DNA of 64,000 bases. Source: Chryseobacterium sp. HSC-36S06. GTDB lineage: Bacteria; Bacteroidota; Bacteroidia; Flavobacteriales; Weeksellaceae. The translations under genes were made by a program, and so were the position numbers. A model generated the notes under the pieces. It was not told the DNA's origin. It was given only the letters and a program-made list of their open reading frames with translations, and made no database searches. This document shows, in pieces, positions 26,692 to 35,209 of this stretch (position 1 is its first letter; each line of letters starts with the position of its first letter). Location of the stretch: NCBI RefSeq assembly GCF_024171485.1, contig NZ_JALJZX010000002.1, positions 186,001 to 250,000 of the forward strand, in the 5' to 3' direction.

Positions 26692-27216
26692 CTATGCTTT
26701 ATTATTGATTATAGAATGTATAGCCTTTTGCTCAAAACCGTCCAAAAAGTGCTTTAAAGAGCCTTTTATAACACGCTTAGCCTTGGACTTATATTCTGCT
26801 GAAAAATCGAGGTAGTTAAGCAGATAATTTACCATATCATTGGTGAATTCGGCATATGGAAAGTTGTTTTTTAAAAACTGTTCTCCAAATATCTGTTTAA
26901 TCTTATTTTGTTTTTCAGGTGATTGTTCCTCATCAATAAAAAGCATCAATGAGAATTCTAATTCTTGCAGTTTTTGTCTAAGATTTTCTTTATTGTAGAT
27001 TATCTCAATAGAAAAAATTAGCTTCTCTTTAAAGGCTTTCAAAATTCGTTCTTCAAAATAAGAGACGTTTTGGTAGTCTCCATGTGACCATTCCGAGTAT
27101 AAAATCCCTTCAACGGGAAACAGTATCTCTATTTTAAATCCGTCTTTATTGTGTTGCAAAACTTTCGCATAATAATTTGTTTCTCCGAAGCTTATTCGTA
27201 GTAGTGGATTTTCCAT
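26692..27216 (-). CDS. Hypothetical protein, first gene of a minus-strand pair
   Basis: From ATG 27216 the product has 174 residues, beginning MENPLLRISFGETNYYAK; the frame extends 60 bases upstream to another ATG but the extra residues (many Lys/Thr) look like untranslated leader. The N-terminus appears beta-rich (YYAKVLQHNKDGFKIEILFPVEG split over two strands), the C-terminus helical and basic. No known domain recognised. It precedes the 263-residue gene by 4 bp and lies downstream of the primase-like gene. Confidence 0.65.
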   Translation of the reverse strand: MENPLLRISFGETNYYAKVLQHNKDGFKIEILFPVEGILYSEWSHGDYQNVSYFEERILKAFKEKLIFSIEIIYNKENLRQKLQELEFSLMLFIDEEQSPEKQNKIKQIFGEQFLKNNFPYAEFTNDMVNYLLNYLDFSAEYKSKAKRVIKGSLKHFLDGFEQKAIHSIINNKA

Positions 27217-27333
27217 GATTTTTAATTTTAAATATTTTTTTTTGGTGGTGCTTGTGAATCTGAGTGTATACAACAATTATGTAAGTAAATCCCACAGCTA
27301 AACTCCAATCTCACATTGAATTTTCAGAGTTGA

Positions 27334-27351
27334 TGGTAGCCGAAACTACCA
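27334..27351. repeat. Hairpin TGGTAG-CCGAAA-CTACCA downstream of the primase-like gene
   Basis: A perfect 6-bp inverted repeat with a 6-nt loop. The same TGGTAG/CTACCA arms lie in the larger inverted repeat at 28677-28739 on the other side of the primase-like gene. There is no T-run on the minus strand, so a simple terminator is unlikely. Confidence 0.45.
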
Positions 27352-27375
27352 CCAGCGTCTGACGTATACAAAATG

Positions 27376-28602
27376 TTAGGACTTTTTTAAGATGAGGTTC
27401 TGGGGAAATTCACAAGGAAGGTGTTCTTGCAAAAAATCAAGTATTTTATTAATGGTATTTCTTGAAGCCTTACATCTCTTCATCACCACGGGTATCTTAA
27501 AAGGGGTTCCTTCGCTGTCAACATCACACATACAATTGAGAACCTCTTTTTGCCTGTTTTCACCTCTTTCCTTATTTATATACGTCATCCTAAGGGACCT
27601 TCGTGCTGCTTCATCCAAAACAGGATCGTTAAAGAAGAATCGTTTTGTCCTGTTAGCTGCCAGAAAGAGCGAATCTCGTTTTTTGTATTTGGAATCAACA
27701 ATGCTGAATATTTCATTATCCGATTTAGGAGGCTTGCATACCAGTCTATTAATCGATTTCATAAAAGATAGCACTTGATTGAAACTGGCGGATGGATTTA
27801 GTGCGAAAAGCTTCATGGCTATTATGGACAACTGGTTGTGGCGACCAGGCTCATGAATTTCCCGAGGTATATATACTTCTGTGTAAGTAAGCTTATCGTC
27901 CTTTAAATCACAAACACCATTCTCGTCAAACACAAACGATCTCTCACTCATTCTATCTTCAATATTACTCATGCGGAGCTGTTGATTTGCGTCAGACCAT
28001 ACACCACTCTTTAATAAACTATTTTGGTTAATGGGTAGACGCTTTTCTGCTTTTTCATCTGCTACACTCTCATCTGTCGAAAAATCAGAGTAATCAATAA
28101 TTTCCGAATCAGGATTGTGATATAAAGTCGGGTCATAGGAAAGAATGTTTAGCCTTAGCAGATCGTTTGTTCCTTTGTCATACTGTATCCCCAGGGCTTC
28201 AGCTACATCTTTGTAACAATACTTGAAATTTTCCAAAGTAACACCACTAACTCGCACCAGTACTCCAAATCCTGTCTCCGAAATACTCTTCCAAGAAGCA
28301 TAGACGTAATCACGATTAATATTCAATTCGGTCGCATTGTCGATGTCAAAATACATGTATCCAGTACTTTTAATTGCATCTTCGGTTTTTCTGCCCCCAT
28401 TACACTCTACATTCCAAACGATGCAAGGCAAATGACTTTTTAGTTTATTAAAAGTATTACTACCCTTTGAGTGCGTTCTTAGCTCATTTACTACATCCAG
28501 ATCAGGACGAGCACCTTTTATAAAAGCGATTGCTTGCTCAAGACTCCACTGGGCTGATCCTGTTTTACTCTTTACATTATTGAAGATTCTAAATTTTTTC
28601 AT
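27376..28602 (-). CDS. BT4734/VirE N-terminal-domain protein, primase-like replication protein
   Basis: The 408-residue protein fits the family found next to integrases in Bacteroidota mobile elements. Its N-terminal domain (to about 160) has the polymerase/primase-like segment YMYFDIDNAT and SETGFGVLVRVSG. Next comes a stretch with EIHEPGRHNQLSIIAMKLF, resembling primase-associated C-terminal helical modules, then a winged-helix-like C-terminus (RKEVLNCM to SRNTINKILDFL). It probably starts replication of the excised element. It lies between two hairpins that share the same arms, candidates for its recognition site. Confidence 0.75.
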   Translation of the reverse strand: MKKFRIFNNVKSKTGSAQWSLEQAIAFIKGARPDLDVVNELRTHSKGSNTFNKLKSHLPCIVWNVECNGGRKTEDAIKSTGYMYFDIDNATELNINRDYVYASWKSISETGFGVLVRVSGVTLENFKYCYKDVAEALGIQYDKGTNDLLRLNILSYDPTLYHNPDSEIIDYSDFSTDESVADEKAEKRLPINQNSLLKSGVWSDANQQLRMSNIEDRMSERSFVFDENGVCDLKDDKLTYTEVYIPREIHEPGRHNQLSIIAMKLFALNPSASFNQVLSFMKSINRLVCKPPKSDNEIFSIVDSKYKKRDSLFLAANRTKRFFFNDPVLDEAARRSLRMTYINKERGENRQKEVLNCMCDVDSEGTPFKIPVVMKRCKASRNTINKILDFLQEHLPCEFPQNLILKKS

Positions 28603-28676
28603 TTTTTTTGATATTTAAACATTAATATTCTTGCAACCCGCATCATGCAGGTAACACTCACTGAAATTTTTATAAG

Positions 28677-28739
28677 AAAATGGTAGAATTTAGTGCGAAG
28701 ACACTTAGAGTAAGTATCAACTGTCGATTCTACCATTTT
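28677..28739. repeat. 13-bp perfect inverted repeat between HTH and primase-like genes
   Basis: AAAATGGTAGAAT (28677-28689) and ATTCTACCATTTT (28727-28739) are exact reverse complements separated by 37 nt. The 220-bp spacer around it has no gene. Its place directly upstream of the primase-like gene fits an origin of replication or transfer, or an operator; none is proven. Confidence 0.6.
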
Positions 28740-28825
28740 GGTTGGGTTTGTTAACCCCGCATCAATTTTCCCACAGTTCAAAATGATAGTAAAAGCTGTT
28801 GGGGACCTATTAAAAGGTTCTCGTG

Positions 28826-29107
28826 TTAATTACTTATAGCAATCAACGATGCTTGTATTTCTGAAAGCTTGTAATAAACTCTCGCTCCACACCCATGTGA
28901 TGGTAATTTGCCTCTTTTGGTCCACCTGTAAAGGGTAGATGAGCTAATTCCCAGGTAGCTTATAGCCTCCTCTCGGGTGAGTAATTTATCTTCCGATGTG
29001 ATTTTGCTTTCGAACCACTTAGAGAATTCGCTAAGTTGTTCTTTTACAACTTCCCTTACAATATTTTCAATATTACGCAGGTTGGTTACAATTATTTCTT
29101 TTTCCAT
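28826..29107 (-). CDS. Small helix-turn-helix protein, excisionase-like
   Basis: From ATG 29107 the product has 93 residues. The C-terminal half is an HTH_17/MerR-like domain: LTREEAISYLGISSSTLYRWTKRGKLP, ending in a wing with YYKLSEIQ. The N-terminal ~40 residues are helical (NIENIVREVVKEQL). It lies 19 bp downstream of the integrase on the same strand. Proteins of this shape next to Bacteroidota integrases act as excision factors or regulators. A frame extension to 29158 overlaps the integrase end and is unlikely to be used. Confidence 0.82.
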   Translation of the reverse strand: MEKEIIVTNLRNIENIVREVVKEQLSEFSKWFESKITSEDKLLTREEAISYLGISSSTLYRWTKRGKLPSHGCGARVYYKLSEIQASLIAISN

Positions 29108-29126
29108 ATATTTTTTGTTTAAATTT

Positions 29127-30464
29127 TTATTTAATAAAATCTGATAAGGCAAGTGCATGTTGTTCTTCCACTTTGCCTATGTACTTCATGAGCATTTGAG
29201 GAGTTTCGTGTCCTGTCATTACCAAAAGGTAGGGGGTAGGGATAATTCCGTAATTATTAGTTGCAAAACTTCGCCTACCGATGTGACTCGACACCAACAG
29301 GTGTTTTGGGTAAAACCCCTTTATCTTTCTGGGCTTTCTGGGGTCCTTCCTGGTGCTTCGTATTATTTTATCACCTACAACCTTATCACCATGATTCAAC
29401 GACAGACTACCTTCAATAACCTCTGAAATTCCTACATACTCGCACACTTTCTTTATATGTTCATTGTATTTTGTTTCAGACATTTTCCGTGGAAAATTCC
29501 AATCTCTTTTGTTCAGAATTTCTATAATTCTGCTGTCCAGAGGGATTACAACCTGCTTATTGGTTTTGGTCTGAGTAAACTCTATAAACATTCTGGTTTT
29601 ACCGTTTATTTTCTTTTCTGAGATCATATCTGTTCGGAATCTCATAAAGTCTGAAACTCTTTGAGCCGTCATGCAGCTAATTAATAACCAGTCTTTTGCT
29701 GTTTCTAAGTGTTCTTCGCTGAATTTTGCTTTCATAATCAATTCCTGTTCTTCAGGTGTAAGCACTTGAAACAATGTTTTTTCTGTCTTGCATCTGATGC
29801 TTCTAAGGCCTGAATAGATTTCGTACCCAAAGCTTTGGGCGTGATATAAGATGGTTTTAATAAATTTGAAATTCCTTTCAAAATAGTTAATGGAATAGGA
29901 CTCTTCATTGAGACAAAATTTTTCGAAATCGTTTTTGAAGTTAAGGTTGATGTCGGTTAGTTGCAAGGATTTAAGGTTACGGGTTTTCATATATTTTATT
30001 ATTATTTCCTTGATACTATTTATTTTCGTGATATAGTCTGTACTAACCGTGCTGCCCTTTGCTTGCAAAAAAATATCGCAGTATTCTAAAAGCTCTTGGT
30101 TAGCGAATTTGTCTTCGGTTATAGTAGGGTAGAGTAGCTCGCTAAGCCAGAGTGAATCAATTTTGTTTGTCCCTGCCTTATAGGCGTTTTCTACGATTTC
30201 TTTTGTGTCTCTCAACCTGCTGTTAGTCTGTTCGTTTTCCGCTATTCTTTTTTTTGTGGTAATGTCTCTTAGCTCCACTTTTCTACCATTTCTGCATTCG
30301 TAATATCTGGTAGCCAATAAATTATTTGATACATCCCAGTCTTCCAGATCGCATGTTTCTTTGGTTACCAGTGAAAGATCTACCGCCCGTCCGACTCTGA
30401 CTCTTATATGGATCTTATTTTTTTGTCCCTCCTTGGGGTTTTTAATGAAAAATTTTATATTCAT
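29127..30464 (-). CDS. Tyrosine recombinase (integrase) of the island
   Basis: The 445-residue protein has an N-terminal arm-binding-like segment (NKIHIRVRVGRAVDLSLV), a SAM-like core-binding domain in the middle and a complete C-terminal catalytic domain: Arg in MTAQRVSDFMRF, a Lys-bearing strand QTKTNKQ, HIGRRSF (HxxR), TGHETPQ, and the Tyr in LMKYIG. It should integrate the element into the tRNA-Ser 3' end. It lies about 12 kb from attL and 20 kb from attR, not at an end as is usual, which suggests the island has grown on both sides or is composite. Confidence 0.93.
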   Translation of the reverse strand: MNIKFFIKNPKEGQKNKIHIRVRVGRAVDLSLVTKETCDLEDWDVSNNLLATRYYECRNGRKVELRDITTKKRIAENEQTNSRLRDTKEIVENAYKAGTNKIDSLWLSELLYPTITEDKFANQELLEYCDIFLQAKGSTVSTDYITKINSIKEIIIKYMKTRNLKSLQLTDINLNFKNDFEKFCLNEESYSINYFERNFKFIKTILYHAQSFGYEIYSGLRSIRCKTEKTLFQVLTPEEQELIMKAKFSEEHLETAKDWLLISCMTAQRVSDFMRFRTDMISEKKINGKTRMFIEFTQTKTNKQVVIPLDSRIIEILNKRDWNFPRKMSETKYNEHIKKVCEYVGISEVIEGSLSLNHGDKVVGDKIIRSTRKDPRKPRKIKGFYPKHLLVSSHIGRRSFATNNYGIIPTPYLLVMTGHETPQMLMKYIGKVEEQHALALSDFIK

Positions 30465-30473
30465 AATTCTTTT

Positions 30474-30491
30474 TTTTTGTTTTTGTTTTTG
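30474..30491. repeat. Short tandem TTTTTG repeat before the integrase start
   Basis: Three TTTTTG units in the 5' leader of the integrase (AAAAAC on its coding strand). The tract could slip during replication and change expression, but it is short. Confidence 0.5.
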
Positions 30492-30635
30492 TTTTTCTTT
30501 TATGCTTTTTTAGAACCACTTGGGCAATGTTTTACACCCCGCCCGCAGGGGTGTGTCTACGGAATTTTCATACAATATTATTTTTGTTAAACAATCACTA
30601 AAGCTGTATCGAATCTGTAAGCACAAATGAGAAAT

Positions 30636-30659
30636 CCTGCAAGCGGAAAGGCTAGCAGG
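30636..30659. repeat. Stem-loop in the integrase-hsdM spacer
   Basis: CCTGCAAGC and GCTAGCAGG pair with one A-A mismatch around GGAAAG. No T-run follows on either strand. Confidence 0.45.
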
Positions 30660-31062
30660 TGATGGGAGTGAAAAATTACATGTAGAAACAACAAAGGATT
30701 GGAATCCCGAGTTCGTAATTTTTTTTACCAAGCATTCTGCTTAGCCGAATCCAGTTCTTATTGAACATGAACCACCGTGGGTTTTAAAACCTCGGTTGGT
30801 GATGATGCCCCTAATTAGGAAGCTCCATACTCTATAGATAAAACACTTAAATGTTTATACCTTTTTTTCGGATTCGATACTTATTATCTGAATGCAAAGC
30901 TATAAAAAATTAACGAATTTTACAAATAAATTTAATCATTTAACAAAACTTTAACTTAATGTATTATTGTTTAATAAAATAATATAGGTAGTTTATAGGC
31001 CTGATTTTATTAGTTCCTTTTTCTATCTTTTTTTTTGTACTTTTCATGATTAAAATTCTATA

Positions 31063-33411
31063 ATGAACCATGCAATTCACAATAGACTGGTGTCCTTTAT
31101 TTGGGGCATTGCAGATGATTGTCTTAGAGATGTTTACGTAAGAGGAAAGTACAGGGATGTTATATTGCCAATGGTGGTTCTGCGTAGGTTGGATGCCCTA
31201 TTAGAGCCAAGTAAGGAGGCTGTTCTTGAAGAAGTCAGGTTTCAGCGGGAAGATATGAAGTTTACCGAATGGGACGATAAAGGTATGCAACAGGCCTCAG
31301 GCTTTGTTTTCTATAATACAAGTGAGTGGACGCTTCAAAAGCTTTATAGCACGGCAACAAACAGCCAACAGATCTTACTGGGGAATTTTCAGGATTATCT
31401 CAATGGATACAGCACTAATGTTCAGGAAATTATCAAAAAGTTTAATCTCAGTGACCAGATAAAAAAGATGGCAGAAAAAGATGTCCTACTGGATGTCCTC
31501 GAAAAATTCACGTCAACGGATATCAATCTAACCCCCTTTGAAAAGCTCGATAGCCAAGGACGTAAGTTGCCTGCCTTGACCAATCTTGGGATGGGCTATA
31601 TATTCGAGGAACTTATCCGAAAATTCAACGAGGACAATAATGAAGAGGCTGGCGAGCATTATACTCCAAGAGAGGTCATAGATCTGATGACCCACGTTAT
31701 TTTTGATCCTATTAAAGATCATATGCCTTCAGTGATTACCATCTACGATCCCGCTTGTGGTACTGGCGGAATGCTTACTGAGTCTGAAAACTTTATCATT
31801 GATCCAGACGGTGAAATAAAAGCGACCAAGACCGATGTGTATCTTTTTGGCAAGGAGGTCAACGATGAGACCTACGCCATCTGTAAGTCGGACATGATGA
31901 TTAAGGGCAAAAATCCTGAACACATCAAAGTAGGTTCTACGCTTTCTACCGATGAGTTTGCGGGCACGACCTTCGATTTTATGCTCTCCAATCCACCTTA
32001 CGGTAAATCCTGGGCTTCTGAGCAGAAATACATCAAGGACGGTAAAGACATCATCGATAGCCGTTTTCAGATAAAGCTCAAAAACTATTGGGGTGAGCTG
32101 GAAGACGCTGATGCTGTTCCCAGGAGCAGTGACGGGCAATTACTTTTCCTGATGGAAATGGTTAACAAGATGAAGCCTGTTTCGAAGGGTGGTCTTGGTA
32201 GCCGAATAGCATCCGTTCACAATGGCTCCAGCCTTTTTACGGGCGATGCAGGCGGTGGTGAAAGCAACATAAGAAGATTTATCATAGAAAATGATTTGCT
32301 GGAGGCCATTATCCAATTACCTAATAATATTTTTTATAATACGGGTATCACAACCTATATCTGGATACTTTCTAATAACAAACCAGCAAAACGTAAAGGA
32401 AAAGTTCAGCTAATTGATGCCAGTGAAATGTATCAGAAGCTCAGGAAAAATCTTGGTAACAAAAACTGTGAACTCACCAAACAGCATATCCAGGAAATTC
32501 AGGACTGCTATATGCAACTGAAAGAACTCGACAAGAAGGAGACGGGGAATCTTGCCAGTAAAGTTTTCGATAACGAGGATTTCGGTTACTATAAAGTCAA
32601 CATCGAAAGGCCGAAACGATTAAAGGCGCAGTTCACCACTGAGAAAATTGAAGCGTTTAAGTGGGATAAAAGTGCTCCAGAATTCAGCAAGCAGATCTTC
32701 GAAATGTACGGGATGGAAGTTTACACAGGTCTTGAAAAACATCGTAAAGAGATCAATGCCTTTGTAGAGAAGCATGAATTGAGCATCTCTCCCAAACAGA
32801 TTGCTTCACTTCTGAAAAAAGATACCTGGGAGAAACATGAAGCTTTGTACCAAACTACTAAAAGGCTGATGGATGTTTTAGGTACTGAAACCTATACCAA
32901 TTTCAACGGATTTTCAGATAAGGTAGATGAGGTTTTGAAAAAGGATAAAACCAGGCTTTCCGCCACCGAGAAGAAGACGATACTGGATGCCTTAAGCTGG
33001 TACGATGAAGAAGCCGACAAGGTGGTAAAGAAAACCGAGAAGCTGAACGATAAAAAGCTGAAGGAGCTGTTGGAATTTCTGGGATGTAAGGAACAAGACT
33101 TACCCAACTTCGGTTATTTCCCAACGGGAAAACCAGGAGAATACACCATCTACGAAACGGAAACCGACCTTAGAGATGCCGAGAGCATCCCACTGAAGGA
33201 AAACATACAGGAATACTTTTTACGTGAGGTTAAACCCTATGCCGCAGAAAGCTGGATCGCATTGGATTCAGTAAAGATTGGTTACGAGCTGAGCTTTAAT
33301 AAATATTTCTATGAACCTGCACCATTAAGAACCTTAGATGAGGTTACTGAAGACATTCTGGCCTTGGAAAAGGAAGGAGATGGTTTATTAGCTGAAATTT
33401 TAAATTTTTAA
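31063..33411 (+). CDS. hsdM: Type I restriction-modification system, DNA methyltransferase subunit
   Basis: The 782-residue protein is HsdM with an N-terminal helical domain (to about 150), an N6-adenine methylase core with the AdoMet motif DPACGTGG (229-236) and catalytic NPPY (310-313), and a C-terminal extension of about 250 residues that is longer than in the classical enzymes. With HsdS it methylates adenine in the target and protects host DNA. First gene of the operon; two bases separate it from the next frame. Confidence 0.95.
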   Translation: MNHAIHNRLVSFIWGIADDCLRDVYVRGKYRDVILPMVVLRRLDALLEPSKEAVLEEVRFQREDMKFTEWDDKGMQQASGFVFYNTSEWTLQKLYSTATNSQQILLGNFQDYLNGYSTNVQEIIKKFNLSDQIKKMAEKDVLLDVLEKFTSTDINLTPFEKLDSQGRKLPALTNLGMGYIFEELIRKFNEDNNEEAGEHYTPREVIDLMTHVIFDPIKDHMPSVITIYDPACGTGGMLTESENFIIDPDGEIKATKTDVYLFGKEVNDETYAICKSDMMIKGKNPEHIKVGSTLSTDEFAGTTFDFMLSNPPYGKSWASEQKYIKDGKDIIDSRFQIKLKNYWGELEDADAVPRSSDGQLLFLMEMVNKMKPVSKGGLGSRIASVHNGSSLFTGDAGGGESNIRRFIIENDLLEAIIQLPNNIFYNTGITTYIWILSNNKPAKRKGKVQLIDASEMYQKLRKNLGNKNCELTKQHIQEIQDCYMQLKELDKKETGNLASKVFDNEDFGYYKVNIERPKRLKAQFTTEKIEAFKWDKSAPEFSKQIFEMYGMEVYTGLEKHRKEINAFVEKHELSISPKQIASLLKKDTWEKHEALYQTTKRLMDVLGTETYTNFNGFSDKVDEVLKKDKTRLSATEKKTILDALSWYDEEADKVVKKTEKLNDKKLKELLEFLGCKEQDLPNFGYFPTGKPGEYTIYETETDLRDAESIPLKENIQEYFLREVKPYAAESWIALDSVKIGYELSFNKYFYEPAPLRTLDEVTEDILALEKEGDGLLAEILNF

Positions 33412-33412
33412 T

Positions 33413-35209
33413 ATGGCATCAAAATATACCGTTTTACAGCAGCCTGTAGAAACAATTTTATCCTGGATTAAGTCTGGTGAAATCGCAATACCAGAAATTC
33501 AGAGACCATTTGTATGGAAGAGCAGCAAAGTGAGAGACTTGATAGATTCACTTTACAATGGCTACCCAGTTGGTTATATCATTACATGGAAAAATAGTGA
33601 TATTAGGTTGAAAGATGGCTCTCTCTCAGCTGGCAAAAAAATTCTGATTGATGGACAGCAACGAATTACTGCACTTACAGCCGCAGTGATTGGTCAAAGA
33701 GTTCTGACTAACGAGTACAAAGAGGTAAACATCCGAATAGCTTATAACCCATTTGAAGAAAAGTTCGAAGTCTTAAACAAGGCCATCGAAAACAATTCTA
33801 TTTGGATAAATGACATAAGTCCTATACTAATTGGTGAACAAAGTATTTCTGCGGCAAGGCGACAATATATGCAACTGAATCCACAGGCAGATGAAGACCT
33901 TGTAGAACAGAAGCTCGAAGCGCTAAAAAGAATTACAAATCAGCAAATAGGAATCATTGAACTAAACTCGGACCTCGACATTGATATTGTAACTGAAATT
34001 TTCATCAGGATAAATCAAAAGGGTGTTAAGCTTAGTAATGCAGATTTCGTGATGAGTAAGATTGCCTCCGATGAAGAACATCAAGGCAACAAAATGCGTA
34101 GGATGATTGACTATTTTTGTAGGCTAGTGGTGGACAAATCTTTTAACAAACACATTGTAGATAATGACAAAGAGTTTGCCTCCCATGAGTACTATTCAGC
34201 TATTGCATGGATGAAGGATGGAAAGGATGACCTATATATACCTGATTATCTTGATGTACTAAGAGTAGCCTTGGTTTACCAGTTCAGCAGAGGAAAGTTT
34301 AGTGATTTAGTGGCGTTACTTTCAGGCAGGGACTTTGAGAAGAGAACCTATGAGAAGGAAATCATGGAGGCGAGCTATAAAAAACTTGAGAAAGGCCTGC
34401 TTGCCTTCTTTAACAAAACTAATTACCAAAGGTTCCTGATGATAGTTGCTTCGGCAGGCTTTATCAAAAATAAATTAATTGTTTCTAAGAACAGCTTAAA
34501 TTTTGCCTACGCTCTGTTTTTAAAATTCAAGGATCTTGGTTATACTGACCACGAAACTCAGAAATATGTAAAAAAGTGGTTGGTATTCTCACTTTTGGTT
34601 GGTCGTTATTCTGGTTCTGCCGAATCATGGCTAGATGCGGACATTAAGCAGATTAACGAAAAAGGAATCCAGGAAATGCTTAAAATAATCGAAACGACCA
34701 TTTTAAGCGACAGTTACTTTGAATATGGACTGGTAAATGACCTCGAATCCTCTTCAAAAAACAACAATGGCTACAACATTTACCTTGCTTTGCATTGCAT
34801 GGAGAATACTCCCGCATTTTTAGGCAAAACAATGACCATAAAAAGCCTTATTGAACAGAGAGGAGACGAACACCACATCTTCCCTAAAAAATATTTGGAA
34901 AAACACAATTTCATTCAGAAAGAATACAACCAGGTCGCTAATTATGTATTTACTGAACAGTCTACCAACATTAAGATTAAAGATGCTGCGCCTGTTGACT
35001 ATTTATCCAAAATAAGACAACAGATAAAGGACGGAAAGTTAGAACTAGGGACCATCGACACAGAGGAAAAATTGCTGGAAAACATGAAGGCCAATGACAT
35101 TCCTGAAACGGTTTTAAACGCAATATATGAAGATTATGAAGCCTATTTGCTTGAACGCAGAAAACTAATGTCGGAAAGAATTAAGAATTATTATTACAAA
35201 GGTCTCTAA
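33413..35209 (+). CDS. GmrSD/SspE-like DUF262-DUF1524 nuclease inside the type I operon
   Basis: The 598-residue protein has an N-terminal DUF262 domain (IPEIQRPFVWKSSKVRDLIDSLYNG split across two helices, and the NTP-binding DGQQR at 80-84) and a C-terminal DUF1524 HNH-like domain (DEHHIFPKKYL with His487/488, then a distal Asn/Lys segment). Such fusions are type IV-like restriction enzymes that cut modified phage DNA. It sits between hsdM and hsdS, overlapping the hsdS start by one base (TAATG), so it is made together with the methylase complex. It may cover phages whose base modifications defeat the type I enzyme; this is inference. Confidence 0.88.
   Translation: MASKYTVLQQPVETILSWIKSGEIAIPEIQRPFVWKSSKVRDLIDSLYNGYPVGYIITWKNSDIRLKDGSLSAGKKILIDGQQRITALTAAVIGQRVLTNEYKEVNIRIAYNPFEEKFEVLNKAIENNSIWINDISPILIGEQSISAARRQYMQLNPQADEDLVEQKLEALKRITNQQIGIIELNSDLDIDIVTEIFIRINQKGVKLSNADFVMSKIASDEEHQGNKMRRMIDYFCRLVVDKSFNKHIVDNDKEFASHEYYSAIAWMKDGKDDLYIPDYLDVLRVALVYQFSRGKFSDLVALLSGRDFEKRTYEKEIMEASYKKLEKGLLAFFNKTNYQRFLMIVASAGFIKNKLIVSKNSLNFAYALFLKFKDLGYTDHETQKYVKKWLVFSLLVGRYSGSAESWLDADIKQINEKGIQEMLKIIETTILSDSYFEYGLVNDLESSSKNNNGYNIYLALHCMENTPAFLGKTMTIKSLIEQRGDEHHIFPKKYLEKHNFIQKEYNQVANYVFTEQSTNIKIKDAAPVDYLSKIRQQIKDGKLELGTIDTEEKLLENMKANDIPETVLNAIYEDYEAYLLERRKLMSERIKNYYYKGL

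Larger units (their letters stand above)
30465..31062. other. Divergent intergenic region between integrase and hsdM, with stem-loops
   Basis: About 600 bp with no convincing gene. It contains three TTTTTG units just before the integrase start (30474-30491), a 7-bp stem ACACCCC/GGGGTGT at 30534-30554, and a hairpin CCTGCAAGC-GGAAAG-GCTAGCAGG at 30636-30659 with one A-A mismatch. The hsdM-proximal part is very AT-rich and should hold that promoter. The hairpins could belong to an origin or to integrase control; this is not shown. Confidence 0.5.

Noticed and set aside
28599-28781. 60-residue minus-strand reading frame between the HTH and primase-like genes
   Set aside because: It overlaps the primase-like start, spans the 13-bp inverted repeat and has no protein-like pattern.
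30510-30731. 73-residue minus-strand reading frame upstream of the integrase
   Set aside because: It crosses both stem-loops and shows no conserved pattern; treated as non-coding.
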